Origin: Micromonospora echinospora
Lineage (GTDB): Bacteria > Actinomycetota > Actinomycetes > Mycobacteriales > Micromonosporaceae
Assembly (NCBI RefSeq): GCF_014203425.1
Contig: NZ_JACHJC010000001.1
Location: forward strand, 5,916,001-5,980,000
Reading direction: 5' to 3'
Length of the DNA: 64,000 nt
The position numbers were made by a program, and so were the translations under genes. Under the pieces are notes generated by a model. The model did no database searches and was not told the DNA's origin. It saw only the letters and a list, made by a program, of their open reading frames with translations. Within the stretch, counting starts at the first letter, position 1, and every line of letters begins with the position of its first letter. Shown here piece by piece: positions 36,369 through 45,158 of the stretch.

Positions 36369-37300
36369 GTGACGAAGACTCGGCTGCACTGGCACGAACT
36401 GCCCGCACACGTACGCGACGGGGTCGAGGCCGTCCTCGGCGACCGGGTGGTGGCGGCGCACTCGCAGCCGGGCGGCTTCTCCCCCGGCACCGCCGACCGG
36501 GTCCGCACCGCCGGTGGTGGCCGGGCCTTCGTCAAGGCGGTGAGCCCGGCGCAGAACGACCGCAGCCCGACGCTGCACCGCGCCGAGGCCCGGATCGCCG
36601 CCGCCCTGCCCCCGGACGCGCCCGCACCCCGGCTGCTCGGCAACTACGACGACGGCCACTGGATCGCGCTCGTCTTCGCCGACGTCGAGGGCCGGCACCC
36701 CGCCACCCCGTGGCGTACCGGTGAGCTGACCGCCGTGCTGTCCACGCTGGAGACCATGGCGGCGGCGCTCACCCCGGCGCCCGCCGCCGCCGGTACCACC
36801 ACCGCCGCCGAACACCTCGCGCACGACTTCGACGGCTGGCGGCGCATCGCCGCCGACCCGCCGGCCGACCTCGACCCGTGGGCCCGGTCCCACCTGCCCG
36901 AACTGTGCGCCGCCGCCGACCGGGGCCTGGCCGCGCTCGCCGGTGACACGCTCTGCCACGTCGACGTCCGCGCCGACAACCTGCTGCTCGGCCCGGACGG
37001 ATCGGTCACCGTCGTCGACTGGCCCTGGGCCTGCCGGGGGCCGGCCTGGCTGGACACCCTGCTCACCGTCGTCAACGTGCAGGTGCACGGCGGCCACGAC
37101 CCCGACGCGCTGCTGGCCGCCCAGCGACTGACCGCGAATGTCGACCCGGCCGACCTGACCGGTGCGCTGGCCGCCTCACCGGGTTCTTCCTCGACGGTGC
37201 CCGCCAGCCACCACCACCCGGCATCCCGACGGTACGGGCGTTCCAGCGCCTACAGGGCGAGTCCCTGCTCCCCTGGCTCACCCACCGCCTGACCCCCTGA
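36369..37300 (+). CDS. Aminoglycoside phosphotransferase (APH)-like kinase with C-terminal frameshift
   Basis: The kinase-like core includes AFVKAVSPAQ (Lys), DTLCHVDVRADNLLL (Brenner motif with Asp and Asn) and VTVVDWPWACRGPAWLD (DFG-like Asp). From about 37171 the frame changes. Relatives continue as in the other frame, FFLDGARQPPPPGIPTV then LQGESLLPWLTHRLTP, ending at TGA 37300, while the unshifted frame stops at 37292 with unrelated residues. One missing G in GCTGGCCGCCTC explains it. Start GTG 36369 is preferred over 36333. Either sequencing error or recent mutation. Confidence 0.75.
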
Positions 37301-37328
37301 CCCCCCGCCCCGCCCCGCCTCGCCCCGG

Positions 37329-37397
37329 TGATCTTGCAGTTTCGGCCCCTGAAATGCCCCTTTGGTGCACTTCGTCGGGGCTGGAACTGCAAGATCA
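37329..37397. repeat. Long inverted repeat between convergent genes
   Basis: TGATCTTGCAGTT (37329-37341) and AACTGCAAGATCA (37385-37397) are exact complements. Just inside them GGCCCC and GGGGCTGG extend the stem imperfectly. It may terminate both convergent genes. The form also fits a small non-autonomous dispersed repeat of Micromonospora (recalled, not checked). Confidence 0.7.
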
Positions 37398-37435
37398 ACG
37401 CGCTCAAGAGGCCGCGGACGCGCGGCGGTGCGGCC

Positions 37436-38650
37436 TCACCCGGAAGTGGGGACGCCCAGGGGGTCGGCGAACAAGGGGGTGAAGCCCAGTTCGGCGGCGC
37501 CGATCAAGGTGGCGTCGTAGCCGAGCGCGGACACGCGCAGCCGGGCCTTGTCGCGCGAGATGGGCAGCACGTTGGCGGCGATCCGGCTGCGGACGTGGGC
37601 GGCGCAGACCGGAAAGACCTCGCTGAGCGTGCCCCCGAAGATCACCACGCCGGGGTTGAACAGGTTGATCACGTTCGCCACGCCGATGCCCAGCCAGTCG
37701 CCGATGTGCCGCAGCGCGTCCTGGGCGGCCGGCTCGCCCCGCGCGGCGGCTGCGACCACGGCCCGTACCGCCTCGCGCCCCTTCTCCCCCGCCGGGCGGC
37801 CGGCGGCGTCGAGCAGCGCCCGCTCACCGACCTCGGCCTCCAGGCACCCACGCGAGCCGCAGCCGCAGGGCCGCCCCTGGTACGGGTTCACGAGCATGTG
37901 CCCGACCTCGGAGGCGTACCCGCCGTCGCCGTCGAGCAGCTCACCGCTGACGATGATCCCGCCGCCGACACCCACGTCACCGTGCAGGTAGACCACGTTC
38001 TGCACTCCGGCACCCGCGCCGCGCTGGTGCTCGGCCAGGGCTCCGAGGTGCGCCTCGTTGCCGACCAGGACGGGCAGGCCCAGATCCAGCCGCCCGGCCA
38101 GCTCGGCGCCGAACGCCTGGTCCACCCAGCCCATGTCCGGTCCGAAGCGGACCATGCCGTCGCCGGGCCGGATCATCCCGCAGTACGACGCGCCGACACC
38201 GACGCACACCGATCCGGGTGGCGCGGCGTGGTGCAGCGCCCGCCCGAAGTCGGCGAGCACCGAGACCACGGAGTCCAGGTCGGCCCCGGCCCGTGGCCGT
38301 TCCGCCTCCAGGCGAGCCGACACCACGCCGCCGAGCCCGACGCGGGCGGCCACGAGCCGGTCCACGGCGATGTCGAAGGCGAGGACGTAGACGGTGTCCG
38401 AGGCCGGGCGGACCACAAGCGAGGGTCGTCCCGCCCGTCCGCTGCCGCCGGCCGCCACCTCCCGGACCAGGCCGGCCGACGCCAGTTCCGCGGTGAGCGC
38501 CATGACCGTGCTGCGGTTGACGCCCATCCACTCGGCCAGCTCGACGCGCGTCACCGGGCCGGTCAGGTGGACGCGCCGGAGCAGCGCGCCGAGGTTGCCT
38601 CTGCGGCCGTCCCCCTGCGCATGCCGATCCGCGACCAGGCCCTTACGCAT
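37436..38650 (-). CDS. ROK-family transcriptional regulator
   Basis: The 404-residue protein has an N-terminal MarR-like helix-turn-helix (RVELAEWMGVNRSTVMALTA) and a ROK sugar-kinase-like domain with GVGASYCGMIRPGDG, VVYLHGDVGVGGGIIVSGEL and the zinc-binding CGCGSRGCLEAEVG. Such proteins repress sugar uptake or catabolic genes. No target is adjacent, so it may act elsewhere. Confidence 0.88.
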   Translation of the reverse strand: MRKGLVADRHAQGDGRRGNLGALLRRVHLTGPVTRVELAEWMGVNRSTVMALTAELASAGLVREVAAGGSGRAGRPSLVVRPASDTVYVLAFDIAVDRLVAARVGLGGVVSARLEAERPRAGADLDSVVSVLADFGRALHHAAPPGSVCVGVGASYCGMIRPGDGMVRFGPDMGWVDQAFGAELAGRLDLGLPVLVGNEAHLGALAEHQRGAGAGVQNVVYLHGDVGVGGGIIVSGELLDGDGGYASEVGHMLVNPYQGRPCGCGSRGCLEAEVGERALLDAAGRPAGEKGREAVRAVVAAAARGEPAAQDALRHIGDWLGIGVANVINLFNPGVVIFGGTLSEVFPVCAAHVRSRIAANVLPISRDKARLRVSALGYDATLIGAAELGFTPLFADPLGVPTSG

Positions 38651-38788
38651 CGACCACTCCGTCAGACGGCGACTGGCTTGTGACCCGAGAATAGTTGCCG
38701 CACATCGACGGGTGCCAGCGACCGCCTCCGGACGGCTGCCTCAACCATCGAGGGCTCGACCGGCGTTCATTGCGGTGAGGGGGTGGGC

Positions 38789-39292
38789 ATGTCGGAGTCG
38801 TTCCGCGAGTTCGTGGTGCAGCGGTCACCCGCGTTGTCGCGGACCGCGTACCTGCTGACCGGCGATCACCAGCTCGCCGAGGACCTGTTGCAGAGCGCGC
38901 TGGCCCGCACCTACCGCCACTGGCGGCGGATCCGCGACGGGGATCCGGAGGCGTACGTGCGCCGGGTCATGTACCACCAGCAGGTCTCCTGGTGGCGCCG
39001 TCGGCGGGTGGCCGAGCGGCTGGACCCGATGCCGGCCGAGCGCGGCGGCGGCGACCACACCGACGCGACGGCGCTGCGGCTGAGCGTGGTGGCGGCACTG
39101 CGGCGGCTCACCGCCCGGCAGCGGGCCGTGGTGGTGCTGCGGTACTACGAGGATCTGACCGAGGCGCAGGTGGCCGAGGTGCTCGGCTGCTCGGTGGGCA
39201 CCGTGAAGCGGCACGGGCACGACGCCGTACGCCGGCTGCGCGAGCTGGCCCCCGAGCTTCTGGAGCGGACTCCGGAAAGGAGCGAGCGATGA
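38789..39292 (+). CDS. SigE-family ECF RNA polymerase sigma factor
   Basis: The protein begins SESFREFVVQRSPALSRTAY with LLTGDHQLAEDLLQSALART (region 2) and has region 4 at LTARQRAVVVLRYYEDLTEA and VLGCSVGTVKRHGHDA. The ATG at 38789 has GAGGGGGTGGGC before it; a GTG two codons earlier is also possible. Its stop overlaps the next ATG (ATGA). This copy lacks the repeat insertion seen in the first sigma factor. Confidence 0.9.
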   Translation: MSESFREFVVQRSPALSRTAYLLTGDHQLAEDLLQSALARTYRHWRRIRDGDPEAYVRRVMYHQQVSWWRRRRVAERLDPMPAERGGGDHTDATALRLSVVAALRRLTARQRAVVVLRYYEDLTEAQVAEVLGCSVGTVKRHGHDAVRRLRELAPELLERTPERSER

Positions 39293-40632
39293 GCGTACGG
39301 CTGCGGGAGGCGTTGCGGGAGGCGGCGGCCGGGGTGCCCGCGTACCCGGTGCACGACCGGGCGGTGCGGACCGCGCGGCGCACGCGGTGGCGGACCGCCG
39401 CGGTGGTCACGGCGGTGCTGGCGCTGGTGGCGGCCGTGCCGCTGACGGTACGCGGGGAGGGCCGGACCGCGCCGGCGGGCTCGGGCGGTGCGGCGCTGCC
39501 GGACCGGCTCGGGCTGCCGCCGTTCGGCGCGTTGAAGGCCACCGACCGGCCCGCGCTCGGCCCGGCGTCGGTGGTGTTCAGCGGGCAGGCCCGAGGGCTG
39601 ACCGGCCTGGTCGACGAGAACGGCACTGTCGGCATCGTCGGGGCGGACGCGGACCGGTACCGGACGTGGACTGTCGGTTTCGAGGCGCCGGCCGGGGAAG
39701 GGGTCCTGCTCTCCCCGGACGGGCGGTTCCTCGCGGCGCCCGACGGGTCGCCCACCAGCCCCGGCGTGGACGTGATCGACCTCGCCGGCGGCACGGTCCG
39801 GCGGCTGCCCAGCCCTCGGCCGGGCAGTGTGGCGACCGCGCCGGCCGGGTGGGCGCCGGACGGGTCCGCGCTGGTGGTCGTGGACACCACTCCGGCGAAT
39901 CCGGAGCGCAGCTCGTACGTCAACACGCTCAGCCTGGTGCGGCTGGACACCGGCCGGGCGGTCCGCCTGCTGGAGACCACGCAGCTGCCGGTGTTCGGCT
40001 CGCCGGTGGCGTTCGCCGCCGACGGGTCGCGGCTGGCCTACCAGGTCGGCACGAAGGTGCTCGTGAGCAGCACGGACGGGCGGCAGATCTCCTCGTTCGC
40101 GTTGCCGACCGGCACCGCGCTGGCCGGCAAGGGGGCCTGGCTGCCCGACGGCTCGCTGACTCTGGTCGCCCACGAGGCGACCGGCGACCGGTGGCGGCTG
40201 CGCCGGGTCGACACCGACGGGCGGGAGCTGTCGGCACCCGCGCTGGCAGCCGTCTCCGGTATGACGGCGATCCGGCTGCTGGGGTGGCAGCCGGACGGGA
40301 GCGCGTGGGTGGTCGCGTACCGGCCCGAGCCGAACGCGCCGGGCTGGTACGCCGACGGGCTGGCGATGGACCAGCGGACCGCGTACGCCAACGTGCGCTC
40401 GATCCGGGTGCTGAGCCTGACACCGGGCGCCGCTGCCCCGGTCACGCTGCTCACCGCGCCGGACCAGGTGCTCGCCGTGGACGTGGCGGACTCGGTGGTG
40501 CGCGCCGGCCGGGTCCGGGAGGCCGATCCGCCGTCCGGTCCCGGCGGCCGGGCGTGGTGGGGGGCGGGCCTGGTGGCGCTGGCGCTCATCGGGCTGGCGG
40601 CGTACCGGCGGCTGCGCCGCGGGCGCCGGTGA
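39289..40632 (+). CDS. Membrane-anchored beta-propeller-like protein coupled to the sigma factor
   Basis: The 447-residue protein has a short cytosolic start, one helix (RTAAVVTAVLALVAAVPLTV), a large domain with repeating blades (LSPDGRFLAAPDGSP, WAPDGSALVVVDT, FAADGSRLAYQVGT, WLPDGSLTLVAHE) and a second helix near the C-terminus (WGAGLVALALIGLAAY). These repeats resemble TolB-like propellers. Given the ATGA overlap it may act as an anti-sigma or signal sensor. Confidence 0.78.
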   Translation: MSVRLREALREAAAGVPAYPVHDRAVRTARRTRWRTAAVVTAVLALVAAVPLTVRGEGRTAPAGSGGAALPDRLGLPPFGALKATDRPALGPASVVFSGQARGLTGLVDENGTVGIVGADADRYRTWTVGFEAPAGEGVLLSPDGRFLAAPDGSPTSPGVDVIDLAGGTVRRLPSPRPGSVATAPAGWAPDGSALVVVDTTPANPERSSYVNTLSLVRLDTGRAVRLLETTQLPVFGSPVAFAADGSRLAYQVGTKVLVSSTDGRQISSFALPTGTALAGKGAWLPDGSLTLVAHEATGDRWRLRRVDTDGRELSAPALAAVSGMTAIRLLGWQPDGSAWVVAYRPEPNAPGWYADGLAMDQRTAYANVRSIRVLSLTPGAAAPVTLLTAPDQVLAVDVADSVVRAGRVREADPPSGPGGRAWWGAGLVALALIGLAAYRRLRRGRR

Positions 40633-40699
40633 CGAAGCGGGTGCCTCCCCGGCCGGGAGGCACCCGTGATGCTTGCGTCGTCTCGGGCCGCGCCGACTG

Positions 40700-41578
40700 T
40701 TACTCCGCTTCGCGGACCGGGCTCTGCGGCACCACCATCACCGGCCGGTGGGCGCGGTGCAGGGTGGCCATGGCGACGCTGCCGAGCAGGATCTTGCGCA
40801 TCGCAGTCCGTCCGCGCGAGCCGACCACCACAGTGCTCGCCTTGTGCTCGGTGGCGACGGCGGCGAGCGCCTCGGCCACCGCGCGCCCCTGGGCGCCGCG
40901 CCCGGCGCTCACCCGCACGGTGGTGACCTGTCCACCGGCCGTGTCCGGCGTGGGCGTCTCGCCCTCGTCGCCGTCGACGGCGACCAGGGCGACGTCCCGC
41001 TCGGGGAAGAGGCGCCGGGTGGAGTCGAGCGCCGCCTCGGCGCCGGCGGAGGCGTCCCAGCCGACCACGACCGGTCCGGCGGCGAGCGCGTCGTGCTCGT
41101 CGGTGAGCAGCGGGTGCGGCACCACCAGGACTGGCCGCGGGCTGTAGTGCACCGCCATGTCCGAGACGCTGCCGAGCACGGCCCGGGCGCCGCCCAGCCC
41201 GCGCGAGCCGAGCAGCAGCACGTCGGTCTGCTTCTCGTCGGCCAGTTCGGCGAGCCGGAGCCCTTCCCCGCCGTAGCTGCGGCACACGAGCGGCTCGGCG
41301 TCCCAGCCGGCCGCGCGGGCCAGCATCACGCCGACGGAGGTGAGCCGGTCGGCCTCCCGGCCGCCCTCGCGCTCGATCGCCTCCACGAACGCGTTGATGT
41401 TGCGCTTGCCGGTCCAGAGGCGCTTACGCAGTTCTTCGCTGGCGAACGGTGGCGTCCACAGATGCCCGATCCATGCGTGCGCGCCGGGGAACAGCAGCGC
41501 ACCCGCCTCGATGGCGGCGCTCGCGGCCGGAGACCCGTCGTAACCCACCATCACTTGCCTGCTGTGCACGTCGCTCAC
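40700..41578 (-). CDS. Tandem universal stress protein
   Basis: Two USP domains are present. Each has an ATP-binding signature: GSRGLGGARAVLGSVSDMAV near residue 120 and GSRGRTAMRKILLGSVAMAT near 270. The GTG start at 41578 follows AGAGAGG, giving 292 residues and a first strand RQVMVGYDGSPAASAA; an upstream ATG at 41659 lacks such a site. Likely stress-induced ATP-binding protein. Confidence 0.88.
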   Translation of the reverse strand: MSDVHSRQVMVGYDGSPAASAAIEAGALLFPGAHAWIGHLWTPPFASEELRKRLWTGKRNINAFVEAIEREGGREADRLTSVGVMLARAAGWDAEPLVCRSYGGEGLRLAELADEKQTDVLLLGSRGLGGARAVLGSVSDMAVHYSPRPVLVVPHPLLTDEHDALAAGPVVVGWDASAGAEAALDSTRRLFPERDVALVAVDGDEGETPTPDTAGGQVTTVRVSAGRGAQGRAVAEALAAVATEHKASTVVVGSRGRTAMRKILLGSVAMATLHRAHRPVMVVPQSPVREAE

Positions 41579-41682
41579 CGCACCAAACCTCTCTTGCCGA
41601 CGACATCCCACAAGATCGTATCCGCGGTCGGAGCGGGTCCGCGTCGGATCATCCGGCACGGACCCGTCGGTACGCTGGGCGG

Positions 41683-42141
41683 ATGAGCACCCCGGACCTG
41701 TCGTACCTGCTCGACCACACCAGTCACGTGCTGCGCACCCGGGTGGCGGCGGCCCTGGCCGAGATCGGGCTGACCGCGCGGATGCACTGTGTGCTGGCGC
41801 ACGCGCTGCCCGAGGAGCGTACGCAGATCCAGCTCGCCGAGATGGGCGACATGGACAAGACCACGATGGTGGTGACGGTGGACGCGCTGGAGCGGGCCGG
41901 CCTGGCGGTGCGGCGTCCGTCGCGTACCGACCGGCGGGCCCGGATCATCGCGGTGACCGAGGAGGGCGCCCGGGTCGCGGCGCGCAGCCAGGAGATCGTC
42001 GACCGGGTGCACGCCGAGACGCTGGCGAGCCTGCCGGACGAGGAGCGGGACGTCTTCCTGCGCGCGCTGGAGCGCCTGACCGCCGGCCACCTGGCCAATC
42101 CGGTGCCGAGCCCGAAACCGGCACGCCGCGCCCGCCAGTAG
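41683..42141 (+). CDS. MarR-family transcriptional regulator
   Basis: The 152-residue protein has IQLAEMGDMDKTTMVVTVDA as recognition helix and RTDRRARIIAVTEEG as wing. It is 74 bases upstream of an MFS drug-efflux gene on the same strand. A promoter and a 7-bp inverted repeat lie in the gap, so control of the efflux gene is probable. Confidence 0.88.
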   Translation: MSTPDLSYLLDHTSHVLRTRVAAALAEIGLTARMHCVLAHALPEERTQIQLAEMGDMDKTTMVVTVDALERAGLAVRRPSRTDRRARIIAVTEEGARVAARSQEIVDRVHAETLASLPDEERDVFLRALERLTAGHLANPVPSPKPARRARQ

Positions 42142-42182
42142 TTCCCAAAGAGATTGTCTGTAACGGAACTATCCGCTACGGT
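42139..42182 (+). promoter_or_regulatory. Promoter and inverted repeat before the MFS gene
   Basis: TTGTCT (42154-42159) and TACGGT (42177-42182) are separated by 17 bases and fit a vegetative promoter. TAGTTCC (42139-42145) and GGAACTA (42165-42171) form a 7-bp inverted repeat that overlaps it and may be the MarR operator. Confidence 0.5.
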
Positions 42183-42215
42183 CCCTCCTGTCGCACCTCT
42201 CGACAGGAGGACTCC

Positions 42216-43643
42216 ATGTCCGCTCCCCGCTCGCGTCAGATCGCGCTCGGCGTGCTCGCCACCAGCGCCCTGATGACCATTCTCGACGGCAGCGTCGTCA
42301 CCGTGGCGATGCCGGCCATACAGCGCGACCTGCGCTTCTCCCCGGCCGGCCTGAGCTGGGTGGTGAACGCGTACCTGATCGCCTTCGGCAGCCTGCTCCT
42401 GCTCGCCGGTCGCCTCGGCGATCTGCTCGGACGCCGGGCGATGTTCCTCGGCGGCACCGCGCTGTTCACCGCCGCGTCGGTGCTGGCCGGGGTGGCCGGC
42501 TCGCCCGCCACCCTGGTCGCGGCCCGCTTCCTCCAGGGCGTCGGCAGCGCGGCGGCGGTCGCGGTGAGCCTCGGCATCCTGGTCACGCTCTTTCCCGACG
42601 CCGCCGAGCGGGGCCGGGCGATCGCCGTGTTCGCCTTCACCGGCGCCGCCGGGGCGGCCATCGGCCAGGTCGCCGGCGGCCTGCTCACCGATGCGCTGGG
42701 CTGGCACTCGATCTTCCTGATCAACCTGCCGATCGGCCTGGCCACTATCGCGATCGCGGTCCGTACGCTGCCCGCCGACCGGGGCCTCGGCCTGGCCGCC
42801 GGGGCCGACGTGGCGGGTGCGCTGCTGGTCACCGCGGGACTGGTGCTCGGCATCTACACGGTGGTCACGATCGAGCGGTACGGGGCGACGTCGGCGCGCA
42901 CGCTCGGCCTCGGCGCGCTCGCCGTCGCGCTGGTCGCCGGGTTCGTCGTCCGGCAGGCGACCGCACGCCGCCCGCTCATGCCGCTGCGGATCCTGCGCTC
43001 GCGCGGCGTGGCGGTGGCGAACGCGGTCCAGATCCTCACCGTGGCGTCGACGTTCGCGTTCCAGGTGCTCGTCACGCTCTACCTCCAGCAGGTGCTCGGC
43101 TACGACGCCACCCGCACCGGGCTCGCTCTGCTGCCGGCCGCCGTCACCATCGGCGCGGTGTCGCTGGGCGTCTCCGCCCGGCTCAACGCCCGCTTCGGCG
43201 AGCGGGCGGTGCTGCTGGCCGGGCTCGTCCTGCTGGTGGCCATGTTCGTGCTGCTGGCCCGGGTACCGGTGGACGGTCGCTACCTGCCCGACGTGCTCCC
43301 GGTGATGCTGCTCGCCGGCGGGTTCGGGCTGGTGCTGCCGGCGCTGACCGCGCTCGGCATGTCCGCCGCCGGCGCCGAGGACGCCGGCCTTGCCTCCGGG
43401 CTGTTCAACACCACCCAGCAGCTCGGCATGGCGTTCGGCGTCGCGGTGCTGTCCACGCTGGCCGCCGCCCGTACCGCGGACCGGGTCGCGCTCGGCGACG
43501 ACCGGGCCGCCGCGCTGACCAGCGGATTCCACCTCGCGTTCGCGATCGGCGCCGGGCTGCTCGTGGTCGCCGTCGGGCTCGCGTACGCGCTGCTGCGCCC
43601 GCGCACGACGGCGGGCGCGGACACTCCGGCGCTGGTGGGCTGA
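42216..43643 (+). CDS. DHA2-type MFS multidrug efflux transporter
   Basis: The 475-residue protein has about 14 transmembrane helices. DHA2 marks are LDGSVVTVAMPAIQRDLRFS, LLLAGRLGDLLGRRAMFLGG (MFS motif A) and GAAIGQVAGGLLTDALGWHS (motif C). Relatives export quaternary compounds and antibiotics (EmrB/QacA). AGGAGG lies just before the ATG. It is probably controlled by the preceding MarR regulator. Confidence 0.9.
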   Translation: MSAPRSRQIALGVLATSALMTILDGSVVTVAMPAIQRDLRFSPAGLSWVVNAYLIAFGSLLLLAGRLGDLLGRRAMFLGGTALFTAASVLAGVAGSPATLVAARFLQGVGSAAAVAVSLGILVTLFPDAAERGRAIAVFAFTGAAGAAIGQVAGGLLTDALGWHSIFLINLPIGLATIAIAVRTLPADRGLGLAAGADVAGALLVTAGLVLGIYTVVTIERYGATSARTLGLGALAVALVAGFVVRQATARRPLMPLRILRSRGVAVANAVQILTVASTFAFQVLVTLYLQQVLGYDATRTGLALLPAAVTIGAVSLGVSARLNARFGERAVLLAGLVLLVAMFVLLARVPVDGRYLPDVLPVMLLAGGFGLVLPALTALGMSAAGAEDAGLASGLFNTTQQLGMAFGVAVLSTLAAARTADRVALGDDRAAALTSGFHLAFAIGAGLLVVAVGLAYALLRPRTTAGADTPALVG

Positions 43644-43644
43644 G

Positions 43645-44442
43645 TCAGCCGGGGGCGCGCGCCGGGTGGGTGAGGAACGGCAGCACCGCCGCCGGCAGCG
43701 CGGGTGAGGTCAGCACGTCGTAGTGGGTCAGTCCGGGCAGCACCGCCAGCCGGGACGCGGGACGGTCGGTTCCGTCGCCGCCCGCGTCCCGGTGGCCGCC
43801 GCCGAGCAGGCCGAAGAACTCCGCCGCGTGGCTCACCGGGATTTCGTCCGCGTCGGCGAACACCAGCAGCACCGGCATCGGCAGCGCGGCCACCTCGGCG
43901 GACCAGTCGTAGTCCCGTCGCAGCAGCTCGCCGCCGCGGGCCCAGAGCGCCTGCCAGTCCTGCGGGCGGGGCGCCACCCGCGCATATCGCTCGTGGAGCG
44001 GGGTGCCGCGCATCTGTTGCGCGACGCGCTCGTCGTGCGCGGACATCGCGGCGAGCGTGCGCGGGTACCAGCCGTGCCGCCGGAACGGCGTGGAGACCAG
44101 CACCAGGCGCCGGACCAGGCCGGGGTGCTGGATCGCGGTACGCAGGGCCACCCCGCCGCCGAGGGAGTAGCCGAGCACGTCGGCCCGGGGCAGGCCGAGG
44201 TGCCGCAGCAGCGCGGCGACGTCGTCGGCCATCGACTCGTACCGCAGCGGCCGGTCCACGTCGGCGGTGCGGCCGTGGCCCTGCAGGTCGACGGCGATCA
44301 GCCGCCGGCGTGCGGCCAGCGCCGGGCGGATCGGCGCGAACGTCTCCGTCGAGCCGTACTCGCCGTGCAGCAGGACCAGCGGCTTGCCGGTCCCGTGCTC
44401 CTCGTACCAGATCCGCAGCCCGCCGGCCTCCGCATAGCTCAC
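43645..44442 (-). CDS. Alpha/beta hydrolase
   Basis: The GTG start at 44442 gives 265 residues. LVLLHGEYGSTETFAPI forms the oxyanion loop, GYSLGGGVALRTA carries the nucleophilic Ser, and LVFADADEIPVSHAAEF and PGLTHYDVL carry the Asp and His. Substrate unknown. The frame is open upstream to 44631, but conserved sequence begins at YAEAGGLRIWYEEHG. Confidence 0.88.
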   Translation of the reverse strand: MSYAEAGGLRIWYEEHGTGKPLVLLHGEYGSTETFAPIRPALAARRRLIAVDLQGHGRTADVDRPLRYESMADDVAALLRHLGLPRADVLGYSLGGGVALRTAIQHPGLVRRLVLVSTPFRRHGWYPRTLAAMSAHDERVAQQMRGTPLHERYARVAPRPQDWQALWARGGELLRRDYDWSAEVAALPMPVLLVFADADEIPVSHAAEFFGLLGGGHRDAGGDGTDRPASRLAVLPGLTHYDVLTSPALPAAVLPFLTHPARAPG

Positions 44443-44494
44443 CCGCCGATCGTCGCGCCGCCCGCGCCGCCGTGGGCGTGTTTGCGGTCGCCGG

Positions 44495-45079
44495 TCAGCT
44501 CGACGCGCGGGGGCGGGCGCGCAGGTGGGCGCGTTCGCCCTGACTGCCGAAGAGGCTGAGGAACTCCACCGCCTCGCTGTCGGCACGCCCGAACCAGTGC
44601 GGCACGCGGGTGTCGAACTCGGCCGCTTCACCGGGGACCATCACCAGGTCGTGCTCGCCGAGCACGAGCCGCAGCCGCCCGTTGAGCACGTACACCCACT
44701 CGTACCCCTCGTGGGTCTTCGGCTCGGGCTCGGACCGGCCGCCGGCCGGGATGATCAGCTTGTACGCCTGGATTCCCCCGGCCCGGCGGGTGAGCGGCAG
44801 CATGGTCATCCCGTACGCGGCGACCGGCCGCAGGTGGATGCGCGGGTCGCCGGTGGGCGGGGCGCCGACCAGCTCGTCAAGCGTCACGCCGTGCGCGCGG
44901 GCGAGCGGGAGCAGCAGCTCCAGCGTGGGCTTGCGACCGCCGGACTCCAGCCGGGACAGCGTGCTCACCGAGATGCCGGTGGCGGCGGACAGGTCGGCGA
45001 GCGTGGTCTCCCGCTCACGTCGCAGCGCGCGCAGCCGGGGACCGACCGCGTCGAGGGCCTGGTCGAGCTCGTCGTCCAT
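44495..45079 (-). CDS. XRE-cupin transcriptional regulator
   Basis: The helix-turn-helix (LRALRRERETTLADLSAATG, ISVSTLSRLESGGRKP) is followed by a cupin domain (KTHEGYEWVYVLNGRLRLVL, FDTRVPHWFGRADSEAVEFL). It is divergent from the thioredoxin-reductase-like gene with 79 bases between them and probably regulates it. Confidence 0.88.
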   Translation of the reverse strand: MDDELDQALDAVGPRLRALRRERETTLADLSAATGISVSTLSRLESGGRKPTLELLLPLARAHGVTLDELVGAPPTGDPRIHLRPVAAYGMTMLPLTRRAGGIQAYKLIIPAGGRSEPEPKTHEGYEWVYVLNGRLRLVLGEHDLVMVPGEAAEFDTRVPHWFGRADSEAVEFLSLFGSQGERAHLRARPRASS

Positions 45080-45158
45080 GCCACCAGTTTGCCACATCAG
45101 CAAGAGGGTTTGCGGTTCTGCCCTTCCCCGCCGCAGTCTGGTCGCGGAGGTGGTCACG

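Noticed and set aside
41724-43532. 602-codon minus-strand frame
   Set aside because: It is antisense to the MarR and DHA2 transporter genes.
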